7,955 bases of DNA from Actinomycetota bacterium (GTDB lineage Bacteria; Actinomycetota; Acidimicrobiia; Acidimicrobiales; Iamiaceae). The stretch is taken from positions 1 to 7,955 of the forward strand of contig JADGOP010000091.1 in the NCBI GenBank assembly GCA_017882935.1. Reading direction: 5' to 3'. Within the stretch, counting starts at the first letter, position 1, and the number at the start of each line of letters is the position of its first letter. A program made the translations under genes and the position numbers. This document shows positions 1 through 6,635 of this stretch, piece after piece. Under the pieces are notes generated by a model. That model was given only the letters and a program-made list of their open reading frames with translations, made no database searches and was not told where the DNA came from.

Positions 1-1
1 G

Positions 2-676
2 GCCACCCGCCTCGTCCTCGGCCTCGTCGCGCTGCTCGCGATCGGTCCACTTCTCTACGCCGCCGGCCCGCGCCGCTGGCCCGCCCCGCGGCTGCTGCGC
101 GCCTGGGGCTGCGACCTGTGGCTCGTCTACGGCATCGTGGTCATCGTCACCGTGGTCGCCTGGTTCCTGTCGGCCCGGCACGACCCCGAGGCCCTCCTGC
201 CGCCCTCGCACCAGCTCCGGGTGCATCCCGTGCTGGCCATCATCCCGGTCCTGGTCGTGCTCAACGGACTCACCCCGTACCTCGAGCTGAAGACGGCCTA
301 CGGCTGGAACATGTACGGCAACCTGCGCACCGTCGACGGCAGCAGCAACCACTTCGTGGTGCGTCGCACCCTGCCGCTCACCGACGTGCAGTCCGACCTC
401 ATCACCGTGGTGTCCTCCGACGACCCGGCCCTGCAGTGGTACGCCGACAACCGCTACGCGCTGCCCGCGCTCACCTTGCGCGCCTACGCCTCGAGCCACC
501 GGTCGGCGTCGCTCACGTTCATCGAGCACGGTCGCACCACGGCGCTGGCGCACCTCTCGCAGCGACCCGACCTGGTGCGGCCCGTGCCCATCGTCCAGGC
601 GAAGTTCCAGCTGTTCCGCGCGGTCGACCTCGAGCGCTGGCCGCGCTGCCAGGAGTACTTCGGCCCCCTGCACTGA
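2..676 (+). CDS. Polytopic membrane protein, C-terminal part (5' end outside window)
   Basis: The frame is open from base 2 to the TGA at 674-676, giving 224 residues with no start needed, so this is the C-terminal part of a larger protein. Hydrophobic segments lie at about residues 2-22, 37-58 and 77-96 of the visible part. A hydrophilic tail of about 128 residues follows, beginning with NGLTPYLELKT and then WNMYGNLRTVDG. I recall a similar NGL-PYL-LKT / M-NLRT pattern at the C-terminus of uncharacterised multi-pass membrane proteins, some linked to the HTTM (vitamin K-dependent carboxylase-like) group. That is memory, not a search, and I assign no function. The C-terminus keeps the G+C-rich codon use of its surroundings. 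It is convergent with the pilus block and so probably not part of it. The reading frame is well supported; the family is not. Confidence 0.8.
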   Translation, partial: ATRLVLGLVALLAIGPLLYAAGPRRWPAPRLLRAWGCDLWLVYGIVVIVTVVAWFLSARHDPEALLPPSHQLRVHPVLAIIPVLVVLNGLTPYLELKTAYGWNMYGNLRTVDGSSNHFVVRRTLPLTDVQSDLITVVSSDDPALQWYADNRYALPALTLRAYASSHRSASLTFIEHGRTTALAHLSQRPDLVRPVPIVQAKFQLFRAVDLERWPRCQEYFGPLH

Positions 677-686
677 CGGCGGTCAG
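673..686. other. Small inverted repeat across two convergent stop codons
   Basis: CTGAC (673-677) and GTCAG (682-686) form a perfect 5-bp inverted repeat around a GGCG loop. It contains the TGA stop of the plus-strand gene (674-676) and begins at the minus-strand stop (683-685). Only 6 bases (677-682) separate the two genes. There is no U-tract on either strand. It could be a weak bidirectional termination or 3'-end structure, but a 5-bp stem could easily arise by chance when two stop codons face each other. Confidence 0.25.
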
Positions 687-2146
687 GAGGGAACGGCACC
701 CACGCGCTGGAAGACGTTCCAGGTCTTGTCACGGTGGACCAGCTTCCAGTGCGGTGACAGCCGCAGCAGGCTGCTGAGCGGCAGGTTGGCGTCCCACACG
801 ACGGTGTCGATCTTGTAGCGGTCGAGCACCTTCTCCCAGTCACGGCCGCCGCTCATGAGGGTGCGCTCCCCCTTCACGACGTCGGGCGGGAACATGTCGA
901 GCCGGTCGTCGACGAAGACCTTCACCTTGTCGCGATAGCGGAACTCGAGGTAGTTGCCGGTGATGTCGAGCGCCGCCACGCGGTGGGGCGACGTGAGCCG
1001 CCCGCGGTCCTGGAGCCAGGTGATGCTCGACACCGGGTAGCTCGTGAGGTCGTAGGACGGCTGCGCGAGGCCGAGGACGAGCAACCCCACGCTGGCCGCC
1101 GCGATGACCGCGACCGCCATCCCGTAGACGGGCTTGCGGGTCGACGACGAGAGCGACCCGAGCCCCTTCAGCTCCATGGCCAGCACCGGGATGAGCACCA
1201 CCGACGCCACCACGACGTTCCGGCTCCCCAGGAGGGACGCGGCGGTGAACACGGCCACGAGGATCGTCGAGCGGTAGCGGCGCTCGGTGGGGATCCGGGG
1301 CAGGAGGACCACCAGCGCCACCACGAACAGCAGGAAGATCTGCTGCCAGATGGCGGTGAACTGCGGTGCCTGCCACTCGGCGAGCAGCACGAGCACCTTG
1401 CGCTTGGCGAGCAGGTCGAGGGGGAACAGCAGCAGCTGCGGCCCGACCGGGCTGATGCCGCCCAGCAGGATCCCGAGGGCGGCCCACTTCACCGCCCGGA
1501 TCTCCGCGTGGACGTCCTGGCCGTCGACGCGCCCGCCGACGGCGAGCAGCACCAGGTACACGAACCCGAGCGGGAACGACCCGTGCGTGTTGACCCACAG
1601 CCACATCAGCGGCACCAGCCAGCGGGGGTCGCGGCGCTCCTCCATGATCAGCACCAGGAGGGCCAGGAACAGCAGGCCGAACAGCAGGGGCCTCGAGCCC
1701 CAGGCGATGCTGCCGATCACCAGCGGCACGCTCACGGTCAGGAGGCGCCCCATGATCGTGCGAGCGCCCCTGGTGAGCCGCCACAGGCACAGCGCGAGCG
1801 CCACGGTGGTGACGGTCACGAGGAGCCGGATGCCCACCCCGCCGGCCAGTCGGTCGGCCACGCCGTAGAGCAGCGACGCCAGCCAGCTCTGCACCACCCA
1901 GTGACGTCCGGGGGCGGTGAACGAGTACGGGTCCGAGTGGGGGAAGTACCCCGCCAGGATCAGGCGGCCCGTGGTGAGGTGCGTCAGGAAGCTGTTGTCG
2001 GACAGCGCCTCGGTGCCGATGCCCGTGGCGAGCAGCGCGACCAGTGCGCCGATGACCGAGCCCCGCGTGAGGTTCGGGAACCGCTTCGAGCGCGGTTCGG
2101 GGGCCGTCACCGGGGCGACGGGCTGGGGAGGGGCCTCGGTCGGCAC
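683..2146 (-). CDS. GT-C-like polytopic membrane protein at the end of the Tad operon
   Basis: This protein of 487 residues has about ten hydrophobic segments between residues 29 and 361 and a hydrophilic C-terminal region (about 365-487). The first loop holds EALSDNSFLTHL (46-57), then TTGRLILAGYFPHSDPYSFT (58-77) and GRHWVVQSWL (80-89). Further motifs are LWVNTHGSF (183-191), SRNVVV (298-303) and, in the tail, NYLEF...KVFVDDRLDMF (398-419) with a closing VFQRV. I recognise this arrangement from uncharacterised membrane proteins resembling GT-C (dolichol-phosphomannose-type) glycosyltransferases, in which the first loop usually reads D-x-D-x-W-x-H-L. Here D50 and H56 remain but the second acidic position is N/S, so activity is uncertain. 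The GTG start at 2144-2146 lies 24 bases after the tadC stop, with only a weak AGG in front. A second GTG at 2108-2110 has no better ribosome site. Co-transcription with tadC suggests, but does not show, a role in modifying pilin or surface polysaccharide. Confidence 0.82.
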   Translation of the reverse strand: MPTEAPPQPVAPVTAPEPRSKRFPNLTRGSVIGALVALLATGIGTEALSDNSFLTHLTTGRLILAGYFPHSDPYSFTAPGRHWVVQSWLASLLYGVADRLAGGVGIRLLVTVTTVALALCLWRLTRGARTIMGRLLTVSVPLVIGSIAWGSRPLLFGLLFLALLVLIMEERRDPRWLVPLMWLWVNTHGSFPLGFVYLVLLAVGGRVDGQDVHAEIRAVKWAALGILLGGISPVGPQLLLFPLDLLAKRKVLVLLAEWQAPQFTAIWQQIFLLFVVALVVLLPRIPTERRYRSTILVAVFTAASLLGSRNVVVASVVLIPVLAMELKGLGSLSSSTRKPVYGMAVAVIAAASVGLLVLGLAQPSYDLTSYPVSSITWLQDRGRLTSPHRVAALDITGNYLEFRYRDKVKVFVDDRLDMFPPDVVKGERTLMSGGRDWEKVLDRYKIDTVVWDANLPLSSLLRLSPHWKLVHRDKTWNVFQRVGAVPS

Positions 2147-2170
2147 GGGCGCGCCTGCGAGCTCTGCTGG

Positions 2171-3109
2171 CTACTTGGCGCTGAAGGCGTGGGTGATGCT
2201 GATGGCGGCCGGGCCGAGGATCACCACGAACAGCGCCGGGAAGATGCAGAACACCATCGGGATCAGCATCTTCACGGGAGCCTTCTGGGCACGCTCCTGC
2301 GCGAGCTGGCGCCGCTTGATCCGCATCTCCTCGGCCTGCGCCCGCAGCACCCGGCCGATCGACACACCGAACGTGTCGGCCTGCAGGATGGCGAGCACGA
2401 AGGACCGCACCTCGGGCACGTCGACGCGAGCCTCGAGGGCACGCATGGCGTCGGCGCGGGTGGCCCCGGCGCGGGTCTCGCCGAGCATCCGGGAGAACTC
2501 CTGGCTGAGGGCGCCCGGCACCGCGGCGACCGTGCGGTCGAGTGCCTGCTCGAAGCCGAGGCCCGCCTCGACGCTGATCACGAGGAGGTCGAGGATGTCG
2601 GGGAGGCTCCGCTGGATCTCCGCCTTGCGTTCGTCGACCTTGCGGTTGAGCCAGGCCTCCGGGCCCATCAGGGCGATCAAGACGACCAGGACGGCCAGGA
2701 CGAGGGCCATCAGGCCGGTCATGTTGAAGACGAAGAAGATCAGAATGAGACCGACTGGGATGATCACCAGGCAGGCAATGCGCACGGCCAGGAATCGGTC
2801 AACCGACACCGGGTCATAGCTTCCGATCGACACGAACTTCTTGCGCGTTCGGGCAACATAGTCGGTGGGAAACACGCGGCGACCGGTCGTGACGAGACCG
2901 TTCACGACAGGGGTAATGGCACGTTCCCGAGCGGGCTTGAGGAGCTCTCGGTCACGCTCGGTCTCGACCACGGAGCCGTGTCCGTAGTCCTCGAGTTGGC
3001 GAATGGAGCTGCGGACGGTCTGACGCTCGTCGAGCTGGCTGATCGCATAGAAGAGCGCGATGCCGAGCGCCAGACCGAAGAGGATGAGACCGATGGTCAT
3101 CGTGTACAT
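2171..3109 (-). CDS. tadC: TadC, Tad/Flp pilus inner-membrane platform protein
   Basis: TadC pairs with TadB to form the inner-membrane platform of the Tad (type IVc) pilus, the part on which the TadA motor acts. The product is 312 residues, normal for TadC. A hydrophobic segment lies at about 4-22, two close together at about 107-128 and 132-150, and one at about 281-302. Between the middle pair and the last is the cytoplasmic T2SF (GspF-like) domain (about 168-275), opening with QRSLPDILDLLVISVEAGLG (166-185) and containing LEARVDVPEVRSFVLAI (215-231). The start is the ATG at 3107-3109, 10 bases after the tadB stop, preceded by GAGG at 8 bases. A start further upstream at 3166 would overlap tadB by 47 bases and add 19 hydrophilic residues, so I reject it. 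The N-terminal half of the gene has lower G+C and looser codon use than its neighbours. Family identity is confident. Confidence 0.93.
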   Translation of the reverse strand: MYTMTIGLILFGLALGIALFYAISQLDERQTVRSSIRQLEDYGHGSVVETERDRELLKPARERAITPVVNGLVTTGRRVFPTDYVARTRKKFVSIGSYDPVSVDRFLAVRIACLVIIPVGLILIFFVFNMTGLMALVLAVLVVLIALMGPEAWLNRKVDERKAEIQRSLPDILDLLVISVEAGLGFEQALDRTVAAVPGALSQEFSRMLGETRAGATRADAMRALEARVDVPEVRSFVLAILQADTFGVSIGRVLRAQAEEMRIKRRQLAQERAQKAPVKMLIPMVFCIFPALFVVILGPAAISITHAFSAK

Positions 3110-3117
3110 GCAGACTG

Positions 3118-3121
3118 CCTC
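3118..3121 (-). promoter_or_regulatory. Ribosome binding site that fixes the tadC start
   Basis: On the minus strand GAGG lies 8 bases before the ATG at 3107-3109 and overlaps the TGA stop of tadB (3120-3122). Because the site sits on the stop codon, ribosomes finishing tadB would be placed to start tadC, which suggests coupled translation. It is the main reason for choosing the shorter tadC start. Confidence 0.6.
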
Positions 3122-5093
3122 AGACGTCGATCTGGACGACTTGTCGCATCCAGAGGAATCCAACAATCATCATCACGATTGCCAGGCCCAGTGCGAGCTG
3201 ACCCGTGAAGTCGTGGAACAGCGGCCTCATGTAATCCGGGTTGATGACGTACATGGCCACCGCGAGGGCCGGGGGCAGCAGGCCGAGCACGATGGCGCTG
3301 ATCCGGCCTTCTGCGGTGAGCGACTTGACCTCGCGACGCAGGCGCTCACGCTGGACCATGGTCTCGGCCACGGTCATGAGGAGCTCGGCCAGGTTGCCAC
3401 CGACCTCCCGTTGGATGCGGATGGCCATGACGGCCCAGGCGAAGTCGGCGCTGCCCGTGCGGACCGCCGTGTCCTCGAGAGCCTCCTCGAGGTCACGGCC
3501 GAGACGGGCCTCGGTGACGACCCGGCGCATCTCCTTGCCCATGGGGTCCTCGATCTCCTGGGAGACCGCGTCGACCGCCTGCATGAGCGAGAAGCCGGCA
3601 CGCAGCGCGCCCGACAGCAGGTTGAGCATGTCGGGGAGCTGGGCGGTGAACTTGCGCTGCCGCTGCCGGGCACGCTGGTCGAGCAGCGCCGGGCCTGCCA
3701 GCAGGCAGATGGCGAGCACGACGAGCCCGACGATGATGTTCTGCGTGAGCACCAGGGCCAGCAGCGTGACGACGACGACGGCGACGAAGTAGAAGAGCAT
3801 CACCTCGGCCGCACGCAGCGGGATGTCGGCGAGCTCGAGCTTGTCCTCGACCTTCTCGAGGAAGCCCCGGTCCTTGGCGAAGCCCTCGGTGAGGGCCACG
3901 GCCCGCTGGAGGAGCGCGCCCTGGGCGAGGCCCTGGGACTCACCGTCTGGAGCGGTGCCGCCGGTCGGCGTGTCGGCGTAGTGCGACAGCCTCGCGTCGA
4001 GGCCGGACCGCTTGCTCACGATGAGCTGCACGACCACGTACACCGCCACGCCCAGCGCGATGCCGAAGAGCAGCAGGCCGCCGAACAGCGCGGTGGTGTT
4101 GCGGAGGAACGCCGGGCCGCTGGTCCCCGGGAGGATCTGCGGCTTCAGGTTCTGGGCGCCGGCGGAGACGCCACCCGACGTGAACGAGGCACGCTGGGTG
4201 GTGCCGCCCACGTTGAGCTCGATCGAGTTCCGGCCCGACTTGGCGTTCGAGGCGTAGGTGGTGACGTACTGGTTGCCCAGCGCGGTGGCCACCTGGTCGA
4301 ACGCAGCCGCGATGCTGGTGGCCTGCGGGGCGATGAACAACCGGCCGCCCGCGGCCCGTACGAGCGCCGCGAGGCCGCCCCTGTCGAGCTGGTGCTGCTG
4401 GGTGATGCCGATCGCGAACACCGTGGTGGCGGTGTTGACCGCGTCGCCACGGGCCGCTGCGGCGGACGTGCTCGAGGCGTCGTCGCTGCCGTCGGTGACC
4501 AGGATCATGTTGTGCTGGAGCGAGGGCGCGGCGGCGAGGGTGGCCGTGGCCGAGGCCACGCCGTCCCACATGGCGGTGTGCGCCTTGGGGTCACCGTGGA
4601 TCGAATCGATCTTCTTGTTCAGCGTGGCGGCATCGTCGGTGAGGCCCTGCACCACCTCGGCCGTGAAGCCGAAGGTCACGAGGCCCATCTGGTCGCCGGC
4701 CGACTTGCCGTTGACCAGCTCGTGCATCTTCTTCTTGGCGGTCTCGAGGCCACCGTTGGTGACCATCGAGCCGGAGATGTCGATGGCCAGCACCAGCGCG
4801 CGGTGCACGCCCGTGGAGCTGAGCAGCTGCGGGGCCGAGGCGCTGACCTGCGAGCCGTTCTCGCGCAGCGTGAGCTTCTGCAGGTCGGCGGGAGCGCCGT
4901 TGTAGGTGAAGTTGACGGCGACGGCGGCCGAGTTGGTCGCGTCGATCTTGTTGATCTGGAGCTTGTTGGCGCTCTGCTGGGGCGTCGCGTCGGTGACGCC
5001 ACCGTTGGTCTGGGCGAGCGCGCTCGGCGCGATGCCCGCGACCACCACCGCGCAGAGCGCGAGAGCAGGAGCCAGTCGACGCAGTCTGCTCAC
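3120..5093 (-). CDS. tadB: TadB with N-terminal secreted von Willebrand A domain (VWA-TadB fusion)
   Basis: This 657-residue protein is about twice the usual TadB length. Residues 1-27 look like a signal peptide: RLRR, a hydrophobic core, and likely cleavage after ALA (25-27). A beta-rich stretch (about 45-95) precedes a VWA domain (about 97-280) with all metal-site (MIDAS) elements: D105-x-S107-x-S109 in DISGSM, T173 in HTAMWDGV, and D201 in LVTDGSDD. Another beta-rich stretch (280-310) leads to a membrane segment (about 337-359). Residues 338-657 match a complete TadB: two more membrane segments (about 421-440, 442-461), the cytoplasmic T2SF domain (about 480-598; LPDMLNLLSGALRAGFSLMQ at 486-505), and two final segments (about 599-618, 634-653). 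This topology puts the VWA domain outside and the T2SF domain inside. TadB forms the pilus platform with TadC; VWA domains usually bind protein partners through a metal ion. The GTG start overlaps the tadA stop (GTGA), with GGTG 8 bases upstream. The VWA role is inferred. Confidence 0.92.
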   Translation of the reverse strand: MSRLRRLAPALALCAVVVAGIAPSALAQTNGGVTDATPQQSANKLQINKIDATNSAAVAVNFTYNGAPADLQKLTLRENGSQVSASAPQLLSSTGVHRALVLAIDISGSMVTNGGLETAKKKMHELVNGKSAGDQMGLVTFGFTAEVVQGLTDDAATLNKKIDSIHGDPKAHTAMWDGVASATATLAAAPSLQHNMILVTDGSDDASSTSAAAARGDAVNTATTVFAIGITQQHQLDRGGLAALVRAAGGRLFIAPQATSIAAAFDQVATALGNQYVTTYASNAKSGRNSIELNVGGTTQRASFTSGGVSAGAQNLKPQILPGTSGPAFLRNTTALFGGLLLFGIALGVAVYVVVQLIVSKRSGLDARLSHYADTPTGGTAPDGESQGLAQGALLQRAVALTEGFAKDRGFLEKVEDKLELADIPLRAAEVMLFYFVAVVVVTLLALVLTQNIIVGLVVLAICLLAGPALLDQRARQRQRKFTAQLPDMLNLLSGALRAGFSLMQAVDAVSQEIEDPMGKEMRRVVTEARLGRDLEEALEDTAVRTGSADFAWAVMAIRIQREVGGNLAELLMTVAETMVQRERLRREVKSLTAEGRISAIVLGLLPPALAVAMYVINPDYMRPLFHDFTGQLALGLAIVMMIVGFLWMRQVVQIDV

Positions 5094-6454
5094 CTGGCAC
5101 CCACCGCCCGGCGGCTGAACTGCTCGGGCTGGAACACCTCGGCTCCGAGGCGGATCCCGAGGTCAGCCAACTTCTCGGCGAACTTGGGCCGGACGCCGGT
5201 GGCCTTGAGGTGACCGAGGAAGCGCCCGTGCTCGTCGATGCCCATGCCGTAGTCGAACAGGAACACGTCCTGGAGGGTGATGACGTCGCCCTCCATGCCC
5301 TGCACCTCGGTGATGTGCGTGATGCGACGGGTGCCGTCACGCAGGCGGGTGAGCTGCACGATGCAGTCGATGGCGGACGCCATCTGCTCACGGATGGCCC
5401 GGACCGGCAGGTCGAACCCGGCCATGAGGACCAGGGTCTCGAGGCGGGCGAGCGTGTCACGCGGGCTGTTGGCGTGGACCGTGGTGAGCGAGCCGTCGTG
5501 GCCGGTGTTCATGGCCTGGAGCATGTCGAGGGCCTCACCGCCACGGCACTCCCCGACCACGATGCGGTCGGGGCGCATGCGGAGGGAGTTGCGCACGAGG
5601 TCGCGGATGGTGATCTGGCCCTTGCCCTCGATGTTGGGCGGCCGGGTCTCCATGGAGAGCACGTGCTCCTGGTGGAGCTGGAGCTCCTTGGCGTCCTCGA
5701 CGGTGACGATGCGCTCGTCGTTCGGGATGAACGACGACAGCACGTTGAGGGTGGTGGTCTTGCCGGTGCCCGTACCGCCGGAGACGATGATGTTCAGCCG
5801 GCCGACGACGAGCGCCTGCAGGAACCGGGCCGAGGCCGGGTTCAGCGTGCCGAAGCGGATCAGGTCGTCGATCTGGTACGGGTCGCGGGAGAACTTCCGG
5901 ATGGTGAGGAAGGGCCCGCCGATGGCGAGGGGGTGGATCACCGCGTTCACGCGGGAGCCGTCGGGGAGGCGGGCGTCGCAGAGCGGCGTGGCCTCGTCGA
6001 TGCGACGACCGACCTGGCCCACGATCTTGTCGATGATGCGGCGCAGGTGCTGCTCGTCGACGAAGGTGGCCTCGGTCTCCTCGATCTTGCCGAAGCGCTC
6101 CACGAAGACCGAGCCGGGGCCGTTGACCATGACTTCGGTGACTTCGTCGTCCTTCAGCAGCCGGTCGATCGGCCCGTAGCCCAGGATGTCGTCGGAGACG
6201 TCCTGGATCAACTGGGCCTTGTCGGCCGCCGACAGCGGCGCCCGTTCCTGGGCGAGCGCTGCGTGCAGCTGCTCGTGCACCCGGCGGCGCAGGTCGTCCT
6301 CCGACAATCGCTTGTCGTAGAGGATCGGACCGAGCTCGTCGATCAGGTGGTGGTGGATTTTCTGGCGCAACTCGTCGAGCACGGGGTCGCGACGCTTGCC
6401 ACCCGCCCCAGCTGGACCTTGCTGCACTTCATGGAGGCGCTTGTAAAGGGACAT
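5090..6454 (-). CDS. tadA: TadA/CpaF, Tad pilus motor ATPase
   Basis: This is the cytoplasmic hexameric secretion ATPase (VirB11/GspE superfamily, CpaF subfamily) that powers assembly of the Tad/Flp pilus. The 454 residues fit the family. The N-terminal part (about 1-185) includes DDILGYGPIDRLLKDDEVTE (88-107) and VMVNGPGSVFVERFGKI (108-124), typical of CpaF. The catalytic part shows the Walker A motif GGTGTGKT (216-223, K222), the Asp box with E243/D244 in TVEDAKELQL, the Walker B region RIVVGE (297-302, E302), and the His box GHDGSLTTVHAN (318-329). No key residue is missing. The ATG start at 6452-6454 opens MSLYKRLHEV, and I see no better start. There is no Shine-Dalgarno; a TAGAAT hexamer lies only 4 bases upstream. 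The gene follows tadZ after 179 bases and overlaps tadB by 4 bases (GTGA), which suggests translational coupling of motor and platform. Confidence 0.97.
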   Translation of the reverse strand: MSLYKRLHEVQQGPAGAGGKRRDPVLDELRQKIHHHLIDELGPILYDKRLSEDDLRRRVHEQLHAALAQERAPLSAADKAQLIQDVSDDILGYGPIDRLLKDDEVTEVMVNGPGSVFVERFGKIEETEATFVDEQHLRRIIDKIVGQVGRRIDEATPLCDARLPDGSRVNAVIHPLAIGGPFLTIRKFSRDPYQIDDLIRFGTLNPASARFLQALVVGRLNIIVSGGTGTGKTTTLNVLSSFIPNDERIVTVEDAKELQLHQEHVLSMETRPPNIEGKGQITIRDLVRNSLRMRPDRIVVGECRGGEALDMLQAMNTGHDGSLTTVHANSPRDTLARLETLVLMAGFDLPVRAIREQMASAIDCIVQLTRLRDGTRRITHITEVQGMEGDVITLQDVFLFDYGMGIDEHGRFLGHLKATGVRPKFAEKLADLGIRLGAEVFQPEQFSRRAVGAR

Positions 6455-6458
6455 CGGA

Positions 6459-6464
6459 ATTCTA
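6459..6464 (-). promoter_or_regulatory. Possible -10 hexamer just before tadA
   Basis: On the minus strand TAGAAT (5 of 6 matches to TATAAT, and a TANNNT motif) ends 4 bases before the tadA ATG. With no Shine-Dalgarno in front of that ATG, this would fit a leaderless or nearly leaderless transcript, which is common in actinobacteria. The spacing is shorter than the usual 6-7 bases between the -10 element and the transcription start, and I see no convincing -35 element. Treat it as a candidate only. Confidence 0.25.
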
Positions 6465-6542
6465 TCGGCCCGTCACCGCCCCCCTTGAGGGCCGCGGGCG
6501 ACGAGTTCCCACGAGATTCCGGCGCCGCTGCGAAGCGTGGCC

Positions 6543-6576
6543 GGCACGCGCCGCGGCGCCGGGCGCGCCGCGTGCC
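6543..6576. repeat. G+C-rich inverted repeat in the tadZ-tadA gap
   Basis: GGCACGCG (6543-6550) and CGCGTGCC (6569-6576) are perfect 8-base complements enclosing 18 bases that contain the palindrome GGCGCC and further GC-only sequence. It could form a stable hairpin in RNA from either strand. No U-tract follows. It could be an RNA structure, part of a terminator or attenuator, or chance in a nearly GC-only stretch. Confidence 0.35.
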
Positions 6577-6606
6577 CCCGGGCCCGAACGAGCGGTCGAG
6601 ACCACG

Positions 6607-6635
6607 GACCGACCGGGGACAGCCCCGGGTCGGTC
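6607..6635 (-). terminator. Strong hairpin at the tadZ stop codon (terminator-like, no U-tract)
   Basis: On the minus strand GACCGACC-C-GGGG (6635-6623) pairs with CCCCGGTCGGTC (6618-6607). This is a 12-bp stem with one bulged C (6627) and a 4-base loop (6619-6622), and it overlaps the tadZ stop (6634-6636). The stem is long and G+C-rich, but the downstream bases hold no run of T. In actinobacteria such U-less hairpins are often proposed as terminators or 3'-end stabilisers. It may cause partial termination, giving tadZ and upstream genes a different transcript level from tadABC. Confidence 0.45.

Larger units (their letters stand above)
6455..6633. other. 179-base gap between tadZ and tadA
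   Basis: This is the longest gene-free stretch in the window, lying inside an otherwise tightly packed gene block. It holds most of a strong hairpin that begins at the tadZ stop (6607-6635), a second very G+C-rich inverted repeat (6543-6576), and a -10-like hexamer at its tadA end. I see no open frame with a plausible start and ribosome site in it. It may be where the pilus transcription unit is split or attenuated. Confidence 0.6.

Noticed and set aside
3110..3166. Upstream extension of tadC to an ATG at 3166
   Set aside because: It would overlap tadB by 47 bases and add 19 hydrophilic residues in front of the first membrane segment, while the ATG at 3107-3109 has GAGG at 8 bases.
983..3208. 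Long plus-strand open frame opposite the membrane protein gene, tadC and the 3' end of tadB
   Set aside because: Its His/Arg/Gly/Glu/Asp-rich product has no domain, and it spans three genes on the other strand that have strong family signatures.
3765..3790. Run of GAC/GACG repeats
   Set aside because: It lies inside tadB and encodes a Val-rich membrane segment on the minus strand (GTC codons), so it is ordinary coding sequence.
3120..5093. tadB being two genes (a VWA protein plus TadB) joined by an error
   Set aside because: The frame is continuous through residues 280-420, composition is even across the junction, and the single membrane segment at 337-359 gives a sensible topology for both halves. 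A sequencing error cannot be fully excluded but nothing points to one.
3060..5213. Long plus-strand open frame opposite VWA-TadB
   Set aside because: It is a shadow frame with repetitive acidic, His- and Gly-rich composition; the minus-strand frame contains complete VWA and T2SF motifs.
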